64,000 nucleotides of DNA, taken from assembly GCF_026342435.1 (NCBI RefSeq), contig NZ_JAPEMT010000001.1, positions 1,103,501 through 1,167,500 on the forward strand. The letters are read 5' to 3'. Below the pieces are notes generated by a model. The model had not been told where the DNA came from, did not search any database, and saw nothing but the letters and a program-made list of their open reading frames with translations. Each line of letters starts with the position of its first letter. Within the stretch, counting starts at the first letter, position 1. The position numbers and the translations under genes were made by a program. Shown here piece after piece: positions 55,263-63,998 of this stretch. Source of the stretch: Streptomyces sp. NBC_00237 (lineage in GTDB: Bacteria; Actinomycetota; Actinomycetes; Streptomycetales; Streptomycetaceae).

Positions 55263-55445
55263 ATGCCACTCGAAGCCGGCCTCCTGGAGATCCTCGCCTG
55301 CCCGGCCTGCCACTCCCCCCTGAGCGACGAGTCGGCAGCGGACTCCCCGGAACTGATCTGCACCAGCAAGGACTGCGGCCTCGCCTACCCCGTCCGGGAC
55401 GGCATCCCGGTCCTCCTCGTCGACGAGGCCCGCCGCCCCTCCTGA
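55263..55445 (+). CDS. Trm112-family zinc-ribbon protein
   Basis: 60 residues. Trm112p/YcaR fold: [34 protein letters not shown]; the CxxC and CxxxxC cysteines bind zinc or stabilise the fold. GAAGGGA upstream. In bacteria such proteins assist methyltransferases or sit beside sugar-metabolism genes. Followed by the SIS gene on the same strand after 138 bases. Confidence 0.9.
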   Translation: MPLEAGLLEILACPACHSPLSDESAADSPELICTSKDCGLAYPVRDGIPVLLVDEARRPS

Positions 55446-55583
55446 TCCGTTACGTTCCAAGCCCGGCCGCCCCAGGACCACCCGGCCGGGCCAGAGCTCC
55501 CCAACCCCAAGCCCCACCCCCCCCACGCCCTCCACGCAAGGCCCGAGTCCTCACCCGCCCCAGGCGATCGGAGGCCCCACCCC

Positions 55584-56723
55584 ATGCTCGACGACTCCCT
55601 GCTCGACAACCCGGAAGCGCTGGCCCGCACCGACCACCGCGGCCTCCTCCGAGGAGCCGCCGAGGCCGGAGCCCGGGTCCGCACCGCCATCCGGCACGCC
55701 ACCGAAGCCGGCCTCGCCGACCTCAAGCCCGACGGCCGCCCCCGCGCCGTACTGATCGCGGGCCCCGGCGTCGCCGCCACAGGCGTGGCAGACCTGCTGG
55801 CCTCCCTCGCAGGCGCCAGCTGCCCGGTCACGAGCCTCCTCCCGACCGGCGTCGCCCCCGCCGCAGGCGCCCTGCGCTGGGCCCTTCCCGGCTGGGCGGG
55901 CTCCGTCGACCTCCTCCTCATCGTCACCACGGACGGCACCGAACCCGGCCTCGCCCTCCTCGCCGAACAGGCTTACCGCCGAGGCTGCACCGTTGTCGCC
56001 GTCGCCCCGCCCCGCTCCCCGCTGAGCGAGACCCTCACCACCGCGCACGGCCTCCTCGTCCCTCTGGCCACCGCACCGTACGAAGAGACGAACGACGGCT
56101 CCAGTGCGGCCCCCGGCCCCCTCTGGGCCCTCCTCACCCCGCTCCTCGTCCTCCTGGACCGCGTCGGTCTCCTCTCCGCGCCCCTCACCACCCTCCAACT
56201 CGTCGCCGACCGCCTCGACCGCACCGCCGAACGCTGCGGCCCCGCGATCGTGACCCACAGCAACCCCGCCAAGACCCTCGCCTCAGAACTCGCCGCATCG
56301 CTCCCGCTCGTCTGGACCGAAGGCAGCCTCGCGGGTCCGGTCGGCCGCCGCTTCGCCGCAGTCCTCGCCGAACTCGCCGGCCGCCCGGCCCTCGCCGCCG
56401 AACTGCCCGGAGCCCTGCCCGCCCACGGCATGCTGCTCACCGGCGCGTACACGGCCGGGGCCGACTCGGACGACTTCTTCCGCGACCGGCTGGACGACCC
56501 GCAGCCCCTGCGCCCCCGCGTGGTCCTCCTCCGCGACCGCCCCACCGGCGGCCTCTCCGCGGCCCCCGCCGCCCGCGAACTGGCCCTGGGCCACGACACG
56601 CCCCTCAGCGAGCTCGAACCCCAAGAGGGCAGCGACCTGGAAAGCCTCGCCGAACTCCTCGCCGTCACCGACTTCGCGACCGCCTACCTCACCCTCGCCA
56701 CCGCCTCACCTCCCTCCGACTGA
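55584..56723 (+). CDS. SIS-domain protein, phosphoglucose/phosphomannose isomerase-like
   Basis: 379 residues, CGGAGG upstream. Two SIS-like halves: LIAGPGVAATGVADLLASL, DLLLIVTTDGTEPGLALLAEQAYRRG, then a C-terminal PGI/PMI domain (GPAIVTHSNPAKTLASELAAS, LVWTEGSLAGPVGRRFAAVL). It is the homologue of the protein between manB and manA in mycobacteria. Key catalytic residues of true isomerases are not obvious, so it may be regulatory. Confidence 0.85.
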   Translation: MLDDSLLDNPEALARTDHRGLLRGAAEAGARVRTAIRHATEAGLADLKPDGRPRAVLIAGPGVAATGVADLLASLAGASCPVTSLLPTGVAPAAGALRWALPGWAGSVDLLLIVTTDGTEPGLALLAEQAYRRGCTVVAVAPPRSPLSETLTTAHGLLVPLATAPYEETNDGSSAAPGPLWALLTPLLVLLDRVGLLSAPLTTLQLVADRLDRTAERCGPAIVTHSNPAKTLASELAASLPLVWTEGSLAGPVGRRFAAVLAELAGRPALAAELPGALPAHGMLLTGAYTAGADSDDFFRDRLDDPQPLRPRVVLLRDRPTGGLSAAPAARELALGHDTPLSELEPQEGSDLESLAELLAVTDFATAYLTLATASPPSD

Positions 56724-56857
56724 CACCGCTTCGACTTCTCTCCCCGTACCGCTCGAACCCCTCTCTTCTCTTCTCCTCCACGGACTCGTTGCCAGGACTT
56801 CCCTGCTGCTCCCGAGGATCGAGTCCGACCCACGGCCCCGGACCGGAAAGAGCCACC

Positions 56858-58108
56858 ATGGATCGCCTCGCCAACACCGTGCGCCCCTACGCCTGGGGTT
56901 CCGTGACCGCCATCCCGGAACTCCTCGGCACCGAGCCCACCGGCGAACCGCAGGCCGAACTCTGGATGGGTGCCCACCCCGGCGCACCCTCCCGTCTCGC
57001 CCGCCCCGCCCCCGGCACGGACGCTGCCACGACCGGCCGAGCCCAGGACCAGGACGTGGGCTCCCCGGAGCTGAGGGCGCTCTCCGACGTCATCGCCACC
57101 GACCCCGAGGGCGAGCTCGGTCCGGCAGCGGTCGAGAAGTTCGGCCCGCGGCTGCCGTTCCTCTTCAAGGTGCTCGCCGCCGGAGCACCGCTCTCGTTGC
57201 AGGTCCACCCGAACCTCGCCCAGGCGCAGGAGGGGTACGCCGACGAAGAACGACGCCAAGTCCCGATCGACGCCCCCGACCGCAACTACAAGGACGCCAA
57301 CCACAAACCCGAACTCATCTGCGCTCTCACCGAGTTCAACGGTCTGTGCGGCTTCCGAGTTCCCACGGAATCGGCCGATTTCTTCGACGCCCTCGGCGTC
57401 GACTCCCTCAAGCCGTACGCCGACCTCCTGCGCGCCCACCCCGAAGAAGCCGCACTCCGCGAAGCCCTCACCGCCATCCTCACCGCGGACCGCACCGAAA
57501 CGGCAGCCACCGTCACCGCGACCGCCGCAGCTGCCTCCCGCCTGGCCTCCGACCCCACCACCCCGCCCGCCGAGGCGGCGGCCCACGCGGCGTACGCCTC
57601 CCTCGCCCACCACTTCCCCGGCGACCCCGGCGTCCTCGCCGCGATCCTCCTCAACCACGTACGACTCCAGCCCGGCGAAGCCCTCTTCCTCGGCGCCGGA
57701 GTTCCCCACGCCTACATCGACGGACTCGGCGTGGAGATCATGGCCAACTCCGACAACGTCCTCCGCAGCGGCCTCACCCCCAAACACGTCGACGTCCCCG
57801 AACTCCTGCGCGTCGTCCGCTTCGAGGCCACCGACCCCGGCGTCCTCCGCCCCGAAGCCACCGCCGACGGCGAAGAGCTCTACGCGACCCCGATCGACGA
57901 GTTCCGCCTCTCCCGCTACGTCCTCCCCGAAGGCGCGGCCCCGATCCACCTTCCCCACGGCGCACCGCAGATCCTCCTCTGCACCGCCGGCACCCCGGCC
58001 GCGGGCGACCTGCCCCTCACTCCCGGCGGGTCCGTCTTCGTACCGGCAGGTGAAAAGACCGAACTGTCCGGCCCCGGTACGGTATTCCGCGCCACCGTGG
58101 TCGTCTGA
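56858..58108 (+). CDS. manA: Mannose-6-phosphate isomerase, class I
   Basis: 416 residues from ATG 56858 (GGAAAG upstream; an in-frame ATG at 56789 lacks conservation). Zinc enzyme linking fructose-6-phosphate to mannose-6-phosphate. Motifs: VRPYAWGS, PLSLQVHPN (zinc Gln and His), RNYKDANHKPELICAL (zinc Glu), FLGAGVPHAYIDGLGVEIMA (zinc His). First committed step of GDP-mannose supply with manB and the guanylyltransferase in this window. Confidence 0.95.
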   Translation: MDRLANTVRPYAWGSVTAIPELLGTEPTGEPQAELWMGAHPGAPSRLARPAPGTDAATTGRAQDQDVGSPELRALSDVIATDPEGELGPAAVEKFGPRLPFLFKVLAAGAPLSLQVHPNLAQAQEGYADEERRQVPIDAPDRNYKDANHKPELICALTEFNGLCGFRVPTESADFFDALGVDSLKPYADLLRAHPEEAALREALTAILTADRTETAATVTATAAAASRLASDPTTPPAEAAAHAAYASLAHHFPGDPGVLAAILLNHVRLQPGEALFLGAGVPHAYIDGLGVEIMANSDNVLRSGLTPKHVDVPELLRVVRFEATDPGVLRPEATADGEELYATPIDEFRLSRYVLPEGAAPIHLPHGAPQILLCTAGTPAAGDLPLTPGGSVFVPAGEKTELSGPGTVFRATVVV

Positions 58109-58216
58109 CGAACCAGCAGCCTCCGCAGCCCCGCCAAGCTGCAACAATGTGCCGCCACACCCACCGCGGCGCTCGGGCCGCAGCACCCAGGACATCCAGG
58201 AAGGAACCCTGCACCC

Positions 58217-59194
58217 ATGAGCGCGTCAGGCGGCACCAAGGCAATCGTGGCGGCACTCGCAGCCAACCTCGCGATCGCCGTAGCAAAGTTCGTGGCGTTC
58301 CTCTTCAGCGGCTCGTCCTCGATGCTCGCGGAGAGCGTCCACTCGCTCGCCGACTCCGGCAACCAGGGCCTGCTCCTGCTCGGCGGCAAGAAGGCCAAGC
58401 GCGAAGCCACCCCGGAACACCCCTTCGGCTACGGCCGCGAGCGCTACATCTACGCCTTCCTCGTCTCCATCGTCCTGTTCACCGTCGGTGGCATGTTCGC
58501 CATCTACGAGGGCTACGAGAAGATCCACGAGCCGCACGCGATCGAAGCCTGGTACTGGCCGGTCGGCGTCCTCGTCTTCGCCATCATCGCCGAGAGCTTC
58601 TCGTTCCGGACGGCCATCAAGGAGTCCAACCACACCCGCGGCAGCCAGTCCTGGAAGGACTTCATCCGCCGCGCCAAGGCCCCGGAACTCCCCGTCGTCC
58701 TCCTCGAAGACCTCGGCGCCCTGGTCGGCCTGGTCCTCGCCCTCGGCGGCGTCGGCATGGCACTCCTGACCGGCAACGGCGTCTGGGACGGCATCGGCAC
58801 CCTCTGCATCGGCATCCTGCTGATCATCATCGCGATCGTTCTCGCCGCCGAGACCAAGTCACTCCTGCTCGGCGAGGCCGCCGGCACCGACGAGGTCGAC
58901 AAGATCAAGGCCGCGATCGTCGACGGTGACACCGTCACCCGCGTCATCCACATGCGCACGCTCCACCTCGGCCCCGAGGAACTCCTCGTCGCCGCCAAGG
59001 TCGCCGTCCAGCACGACGACACGGCCGCCGAGGTGGCCGCCGCGATCAACGCCGCCGAGGAACGCATCCGCGCCGCCGTCCCGATCGCCCGCGTCATCTA
59101 CCTGGAGCCCGACATCTACAGCGAGTCCGCGGCCGCCGCAGGCGACAACCCGGCCCGCACACCCGGCGGCCCCACCCCGGACAAGACCCTCTGA
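58217..59194 (+). CDS. Cation diffusion facilitator family transporter (ZnT9-like branch)
   Basis: 325 residues, six membrane helices. TM2 site MLAESVHSLADSGNQ has the H-x3-D metal motif; the TM5 site reads VLLEDLGALVGLVLAL, with Glu in place of the usual His, as in the SLC30A9-like branch. C-terminal cytoplasmic ferredoxin-like domain (VTRVIHMRTLHLGPEELLVAAKV) and a variable tail. Exports divalent metal, most likely zinc or manganese, by proton antiport. Confidence 0.9.
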   Translation: MSASGGTKAIVAALAANLAIAVAKFVAFLFSGSSSMLAESVHSLADSGNQGLLLLGGKKAKREATPEHPFGYGRERYIYAFLVSIVLFTVGGMFAIYEGYEKIHEPHAIEAWYWPVGVLVFAIIAESFSFRTAIKESNHTRGSQSWKDFIRRAKAPELPVVLLEDLGALVGLVLALGGVGMALLTGNGVWDGIGTLCIGILLIIIAIVLAAETKSLLLGEAAGTDEVDKIKAAIVDGDTVTRVIHMRTLHLGPEELLVAAKVAVQHDDTAAEVAAAINAAEERIRAAVPIARVIYLEPDIYSESAAAAGDNPARTPGGPTPDKTL

Positions 59195-59213
59195 CCGAAA
59201 TCCTGTTCCGCCC

Positions 59214-59249
59214 GCTGAAGGCCCCGCCGCTCCGGCGCGGGCCTTCAGC
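59214..59249 (+). terminator. Terminator of CDF gene
   Basis: GCTGAAGGCCC / GGGCCTTCAGC outer stem with an inner GC-rich stem and one bulge, followed by GTTT, 20 bases past the stop codon. Confidence 0.8.
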
Positions 59250-59466
59250 CGTTTCCCGACCGTACGTTTTCGGCCCCGCCACCCGCGTCACACGGCCCGC
59301 ACGGCACCTCCGCGACCAGCACCGGACGCTCCAGGGGGCCTCGAACATCCCGAAATGCCCTGCCCCGCAACGTGACTTCCGCCGAGCCGGACTCCAGGGG
59401 CGGACTGGGGCCCGCTGGGCCGATCGGTGTAAGTTCGTAACCCTAGCCAGACGTCGCTGCTGATGG

Positions 59467-59604
59467 CGGTCGGGCGGTCCGCAGGACCGGCCGAGGGAGA
59501 GAGGGCCTCCGACGGACTGCGCTGCGAGTGCTCGGGCATTCGTATGCCCGACGCCGCAGATCAGCCGCAACCGCCTCGAACCACCTCACGAGGAGCAGCA
59601 CTTC
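59467..59604 (+). promoter_or_regulatory. Structured leader of ahcY
   Basis: Within the 410-base gap before ahcY. Hairpin A at 59470-59494 (TCGG-x-CGGTCC / GGACCG-x-CCGA, loop GCA). Hairpin B at 59532-59551 (TCGGGCAT, loop TCGT, ATGCCCGA). CTGCG (59517-59521) can also pair with CGCAG (59555-59559) across hairpin B. The GCGCTGCGA element and these pairings recall the SAH riboswitch, but the match is incomplete. Ribosome site GAGGAG follows. The earlier part of the gap (59250-59466) shows nothing recognisable. Confidence 0.45.
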
Positions 59605-61062
59605 ATGACGACTGTCGCCACCGGCCAGGACTTCAAGGTCGCCGACCTCTCCCTCGCCGCCTTCGGCCGCAAGGAGATCACTCTCGCCGAGCACGAGATG
59701 CCCGGCCTGATGTCGATCCGTAAGGAGTACGCCGCCACCCAGCCCCTCGCTGGCGCCCGGGTCACCGGCTCCCTCCACATGACCGTCCAGACCGCGGTCC
59801 TCATCGAGACCCTGGTCGCCCTCGGCGCCGAGGTCCGCTGGGCCTCCTGCAACATCTTCTCCACCCAGGACCACGCCGCCGCCGCCATCGCGGTCGGCCC
59901 GAACGGCACCCCCGAGGCCCCGCAGGGCGTCCCGGTCTTCGCCTGGAAGGGCGAGACCCTGGAGGAGTACTGGTGGTGCACGGAGCAGGCCCTGACCTGG
60001 CCGAACACCCCCACCGGCGGCCCGAACATGATCCTGGACGACGGTGGCGACGCCACCCTCCTCGTCCACAAGGGCGTCGAGTTCGAGAAGGCCGGCGCCG
60101 CCCCGGACCCCTCCACCGCGGACTCCGAGGAGTACGCCCACATCCTCACGCTCCTCAACCGCACCCTCGGTGAGAGCCCCCAGAAGTGGACCCAGCTCGC
60201 CTCCGAGATCCGTGGCGTGACCGAGGAGACCACCACCGGCGTCCACCGCCTGTACGAGATGCACCGGGACCAGACCCTCCTCTTCCCGGCCATCAACGTG
60301 AACGACGCCGTCACCAAGTCGAAGTTCGACAACAAGTACGGCTGCCGCCACTCCCTCATCGACGGCATCAACCGCGCCACCGACGTCCTCATCGGCGGCA
60401 AGGTCGCAGTCGTCTTCGGCTACGGCGACGTCGGCAAGGGCTGCGCCGAGTCCCTCCGCGGCCAGGGCGCCCGCGTCATCGTCACCGAGATCGACCCCAT
60501 CTGCGCCCTCCAGGCCGCGATGGACGGCTACCAGGTCGCCACCCTCGACGACGTCGTCGAGACGGCCGACATCTTCATCACCACGACCGGCAACAAGGAC
60601 ATCATCATGGCCGCCGACATGGCCAAGATGAAGCACCAGGCCATCGTCGGGAACATCGGCCACTTCGACAACGAGATCGACATGGCCGGCCTGGCCAAGA
60701 CCCCTGGCATCGTCAAGGACGAGGTCAAGCCCCAGGTGCACACCTGGAAGTTCCCCGACGGCAAGGTCCTGATCGTCCTGTCCGAGGGGCGTCTCCTGAA
60801 CCTGGGCAACGCCACCGGCCACCCGTCCTTCGTGATGTCCAACTCCTTCGCGGACCAGACCCTCGCCCAGATCGAGCTGTTCACCAAGCCGGAGGAGTAC
60901 CCGACCGACGTCTACGTGCTCCCCAAGCACCTCGACGAGAAGGTCGCCCGCCTCCACCTCGACGCCCTCGGCGTCAGGCTGACGACCCTCCGCAAGGAGC
61001 AGGCCGACTACATCGGCGTCCCGGTCGAGGGCCCGTACAAGCCGGACCACTACCGCTACTGA
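59605..61062 (+). CDS. ahcY: S-adenosyl-L-homocysteine hydrolase
   Basis: 485 residues. NAD-dependent cytosolic enzyme that splits S-adenosylhomocysteine into homocysteine and adenosine, relieving inhibition of methyltransferases. Signatures: [40 protein letters not shown] (SAHH_1), [20 protein letters not shown] (NAD fold, SAHH_2), [42 protein letters not shown], and C-terminal YKPDHYRY, which reaches into the NAD site. Contains the ~40-residue insert around [22 protein letters not shown] upstream. Confidence 0.97.
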   Translation: MTTVATGQDFKVADLSLAAFGRKEITLAEHEMPGLMSIRKEYAATQPLAGARVTGSLHMTVQTAVLIETLVALGAEVRWASCNIFSTQDHAAAAIAVGPNGTPEAPQGVPVFAWKGETLEEYWWCTEQALTWPNTPTGGPNMILDDGGDATLLVHKGVEFEKAGAAPDPSTADSEEYAHILTLLNRTLGESPQKWTQLASEIRGVTEETTTGVHRLYEMHRDQTLLFPAINVNDAVTKSKFDNKYGCRHSLIDGINRATDVLIGGKVAVVFGYGDVGKGCAESLRGQGARVIVTEIDPICALQAAMDGYQVATLDDVVETADIFITTTGNKDIIMAADMAKMKHQAIVGNIGHFDNEIDMAGLAKTPGIVKDEVKPQVHTWKFPDGKVLIVLSEGRLLNLGNATGHPSFVMSNSFADQTLAQIELFTKPEEYPTDVYVLPKHLDEKVARLHLDALGVRLTTLRKEQADYIGVPVEGPYKPDHYRY

Positions 61063-61111
61063 TCCGACCGGCACCACGCCGTTCCCCAGCAGCAGACAGC
61101 CCAGCTGTCCC

Positions 61112-61144
61112 GCAGGCCCCCGGTACTGGCTACCGGGGGCCTGC
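61112..61144 (+). terminator. ahcY terminator
   Basis: GCAGGCCCCCGGTA / TACCGGGGGCCTGC, perfect 14 bp stem, five-base loop, 50 bases past the stop. The remaining ~300 bases before the next gene show no further feature. Confidence 0.92.
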
Positions 61145-61440
61145 CCCGTCCCGGAACCCCTCGCGCACCCGGACCCCAGGCCCGGGCACGTCGACCTCCG
61201 GCCCCTCACGCTCACGCCCCGGACGACAGGCCCCCCGTACGATCCGACGTGCCGACACCCGGCCCAAGCCCCCGACCCCTGAACCCTGACCCCGCCACCG
61301 GATTCCGTACGACCGGCGGCCCGTCCGAAACCCGACCCGACGCGCCCGACGACCTGCGCGTCCCCGACGCACTTGCCCCCGCACGCCCGCGCCCCCGCAG
61401 GGCCAAGCCCTCAAGAGACCCGAAGGACCCGAAGCACCCC

Positions 61441-62088
61441 ATGCCCCGCGGCCGGTATTCGCTCCACGATCCCCATGACCACACCCCTCTCGGCGAAGAA
61501 CACTTCCACTGCGCGCCCGGCCCCTCCGGCTGGCGCTACGTCTCCCAGACCACCACCCCTTCCGGCGACCACGCCGGCTCCGTCGACCTCGCCCTCGACG
61601 ACCTCGGCCGCCCCATCCGCCTCGAACTCCACGCTTCGAGCTGGCAGGTCCGGGGTGCCGCCCTGGACGGCGTCACCTGGGTCCGTACCGACCCGACCGG
61701 AGTTCACGCCACCGAAGGCAATGTGCGCGCCCACGCCTTCACCGGCACTTCCCCGGCATTCCTGGTCGCTCTCACCCGTCTCCTGCGCCTCACCCCCACT
61801 TCCCCCGCCACTCGCGTCCGCCTGGTCGCCTTCACAGACCCGGTCCTGGCACCACGTACGCTCGACCAGTCCTGGTCCTTGGTGAAAAGCGAAGCACACG
61901 CCACTGACAACGGCCCCCTGATGGTGGACGAGTACCAGGTCAACGCCCTGGACACCGGTGAACAACACCAGATCCACATCGCGGGCGACGTCGTCCTCTC
62001 GGCCCCCGGGATCGAACTGGAACACCTGGAAACCCCGCCCTCGGTCTTCCCCACCGAACCGACGGACCCGGACGCCGCAGCCTTCTAG
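61441..62088 (+). CDS. Conserved hypothetical protein
   Basis: 215 residues from ATG 61441 (MPRGRYSLHDPHDHTPLG). An in-frame ATG at 61249 would add a Pro/Arg-rich, poorly conserved-looking extension. No motif recognised; the body is beta-rich (GWRYVSQTTTPSGDHAGSVD, RLELHASSWQVRGAALDGVTW, DNGPLMVDEYQVNALDTGE) and resembles putative lipocalin/glycolipid-type folds only vaguely. Its TAG stop coincides with the IS630 insertion site and is preserved. Confidence 0.75.
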   Translation: MPRGRYSLHDPHDHTPLGEEHFHCAPGPSGWRYVSQTTTPSGDHAGSVDLALDDLGRPIRLELHASSWQVRGAALDGVTWVRTDPTGVHATEGNVRAHAFTGTSPAFLVALTRLLRLTPTSPATRVRLVAFTDPVLAPRTLDQSWSLVKSEAHATDNGPLMVDEYQVNALDTGEQHQIHIAGDVVLSAPGIELEHLETPPSVFPTEPTDPDAAAF

Positions 62089-63504
62089 TGTGATGCGCCG
62101 GAAAACTGAGGTGTAAGTGGCTAGGGTGTTTTCATGTCGCCGGGGCCTCTTGCTGTTGAAGTTGTGCTGTCTGTTGGTGAGTTGGCTGAGCTGACCCGCT
62201 GGGCAGGCGGGGCGGAGGGGCCCCGTCTGGCTGAGCGGGCCCAGATTGTACTTGCGTGTGCGCAGGGGCTGCCGACAGTGCAGGTGGCGGCGAAACTCGG
62301 TGTGGCGGCGGATACGGCCCGCAAGTGGCGTTCGCGGTTCGCCGCCCGGCGCATCGCCGGGCTGGCGGACGCGCCGCGGCCGGGGCGGCGCAAGCCGGAG
62401 CTGGTGCTGTCCGGGGTCGAGCGCGCGGAGCTGACGCGCTGGGCCAGGCGGGCGAAGACCGCGCAGTTCCTGGCGTTGCGCGCGAAGATCGTGCTGCGGT
62501 GTGTGGAGGAGGGCACGAACAAGGAGATCGCCGCCGAACTCGGTGTCGCGCACGCGACGGTCAACCGATGGCGGTCGAGATTCATCCGCCTGCGGCTGGA
62601 CGGGCTGACCGATGAGCCGCGTCCCGGCCGGCCGCCCTCCATCCTCCTGGACCAGGTCGAGGAGGTGCTCACCGCGACCCTGGAATCCACCCCGGGCAAG
62701 GACACCCACTGGTCGCGGGCGTCGATGGCCCGGCATTCCGGCCTGTCGAAATCGACGATCGGACGGATCTGGAAGAAGTTCGACCTCAAACCGCACCTCC
62801 AGGACGCGTTCAAGCTCTCCACCGACCCGCAGTTCGCCGCCAAGGTCGTCGACGTCGTCGGCCTGTACCACCACCCGCCCGAGAAGGCGGTCGTGCTGTG
62901 CGTGGACGAGAAGTCCCAGATACAGGCGCTGGACCGCTCCCAGCCCGTGCTGCCGATGATGCCGGGCATGCCCGAGCGCCGTACCCACGACTACTACCGG
63001 CACGGCATCACCAGCCTGTTCGCCGCCTTCAACATCGCCGACGGCACCGTCATCTCGGCACTGCACCGCCGCCACCGGGCCATCGAGTTCAAGAAGTTCC
63101 TGACCCGGATCGACAAGGCGGTGCCCGCCGGACTCGACGTGCACCTGGTATGCGACAACTACGCCACCCACAACACCGCCGAGATCAGGACCTGGCTCGG
63201 CAAACACCCCCGCTTCCACGTCCACTTCACCCCCACCGGCTCCTCCTGGATGAACCAGGTCGAGCGTTGGTTCGGCCTGCTGACCGACAAGCTCATCCGC
63301 CGCGGCGTCCACACCTCGGTGAAGGCCCTGGAGGACGACATCCGCGCCTGGATCGGCACCTGGAACGAGAACCCGCAGCCCTTCACCTGGACCAAGACCG
63401 CCGACGAGATCCTCAACTCCCTCGCCGACTACCTCACGAAGATCGCACCACCCCACACCAGGACTACCTAGCCACTTACACCTCAGTTTTCCGGCGCATC
63501 ACAC
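62088..63504 (+). mobile_element. IS630-family insertion sequence, complete
   Basis: About 1,417 bases bounded by perfect terminal inverted repeats: GTGTGATGCGCCGGAAAACT at the left continues for ~38 bases and is exactly mirrored at the right end (…CGCATCACAC). Flanked by TA duplications (62086-62087 and 63505-63506) inside CTAG, the IS630 target. One transposase gene fills it. The inverted repeats are identical and the gene is intact, so the insertion is recent or active. Confidence 0.95.
62134..63471 (+). CDS. IS630-family transposase with duplicated HTH domain
   Basis: 445 residues, longer than usual for the family. DDE triad: D258 (VLCVDEKSQ), D341 (LVCDNYATHN), E377 (NQVERWFGLL), with WSRASMARHSGLSKSTIGRIW as linker helix-turn-helix. 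The N-terminal part is a tandem duplication with an 80-residue period: VVLSVGELAELTRWA (10) / LVLSGVERAELTRWA (90), VAAKLGVAADTARKWRSRF / IAAELGVAHATVNRWRSRF, GLADAPRPGRRK / GLTDEPRPGRPP. Starts 46 bases inside the left end. Confidence 0.95.
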   Translation: MSPGPLAVEVVLSVGELAELTRWAGGAEGPRLAERAQIVLACAQGLPTVQVAAKLGVAADTARKWRSRFAARRIAGLADAPRPGRRKPELVLSGVERAELTRWARRAKTAQFLALRAKIVLRCVEEGTNKEIAAELGVAHATVNRWRSRFIRLRLDGLTDEPRPGRPPSILLDQVEEVLTATLESTPGKDTHWSRASMARHSGLSKSTIGRIWKKFDLKPHLQDAFKLSTDPQFAAKVVDVVGLYHHPPEKAVVLCVDEKSQIQALDRSQPVLPMMPGMPERRTHDYYRHGITSLFAAFNIADGTVISALHRRHRAIEFKKFLTRIDKAVPAGLDVHLVCDNYATHNTAEIRTWLGKHPRFHVHFTPTGSSWMNQVERWFGLLTDKLIRRGVHTSVKALEDDIRAWIGTWNENPQPFTWTKTADEILNSLADYLTKIAPPHTRTT

Positions 63505-63998
63505 TAGCCGGGCGGCGCGAAACCGGTAGCCGCAGGCTTCCCGCTCTCCCCTCCCCCCGAGGCCCTTCCCGTCGACGCCGACGTCGACGCAGCCCCCGGC
63601 CCCCCGGCCTCCGCCCCACCAGGACCAACCGGCTCCGAGCCCCGAGCCGCCCCCAGGCCCCGCGCATTCCACGAACCGCTTCCTGCCCCAGTAGTCCCGG
63701 CAGCCCCACTTCCCGCTCCCGGCATGCTCACCTCCGGCGACCCAACCGCCGCCGCCATCGCCGCCCCCGGAGCGCTCAGCGCCCGCTGCACGTCCCGCAT
63801 CTGCCGCTCCTGCACCACAGCAGCCAAGTAGGCCGCCGCTGGCACCTCCTGAGGCACGGCCACCCCGGTGCAAGCCGCCAGATCCCCGGCCAGTCGCCCC
63901 GCCATGGCCGCCCCGACCTGCGGGTCCAACTGCTGCATACGCGTCAGGTACTGCCGTACGGCAAGCCACAATCCGTCCGGCACCCGCGACAGATCCAA
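63504..63998 (-). CDS. Hypothetical protein, open at the right edge
   Basis: At least 164 residues; the first codon in the window that could start it is TTG 63998, but no stop precedes it, so it may begin beyond the window. The first ~75 residues look like a helical domain (LWLAVRQYLTRMQQLDPQVG, RQMRDVQRAL); the rest is Gly/Ala/Ser/Pro-rich and probably disordered. No family recognised. Its TAG stop uses the CTA at the right junction of the IS630 element and overlapped the stop of the + strand gene before insertion. Confidence 0.65.
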   Translation of the reverse strand: MDLSRVPDGLWLAVRQYLTRMQQLDPQVGAAMAGRLAGDLAACTGVAVPQEVPAAAYLAAVVQERQMRDVQRALSAPGAAMAAAVGSPEVSMPGAGSGAAGTTGAGSGSWNARGLGAARGSEPVGPGGAEAGGPGAASTSASTGRASGGGESGKPAATGFAPPG

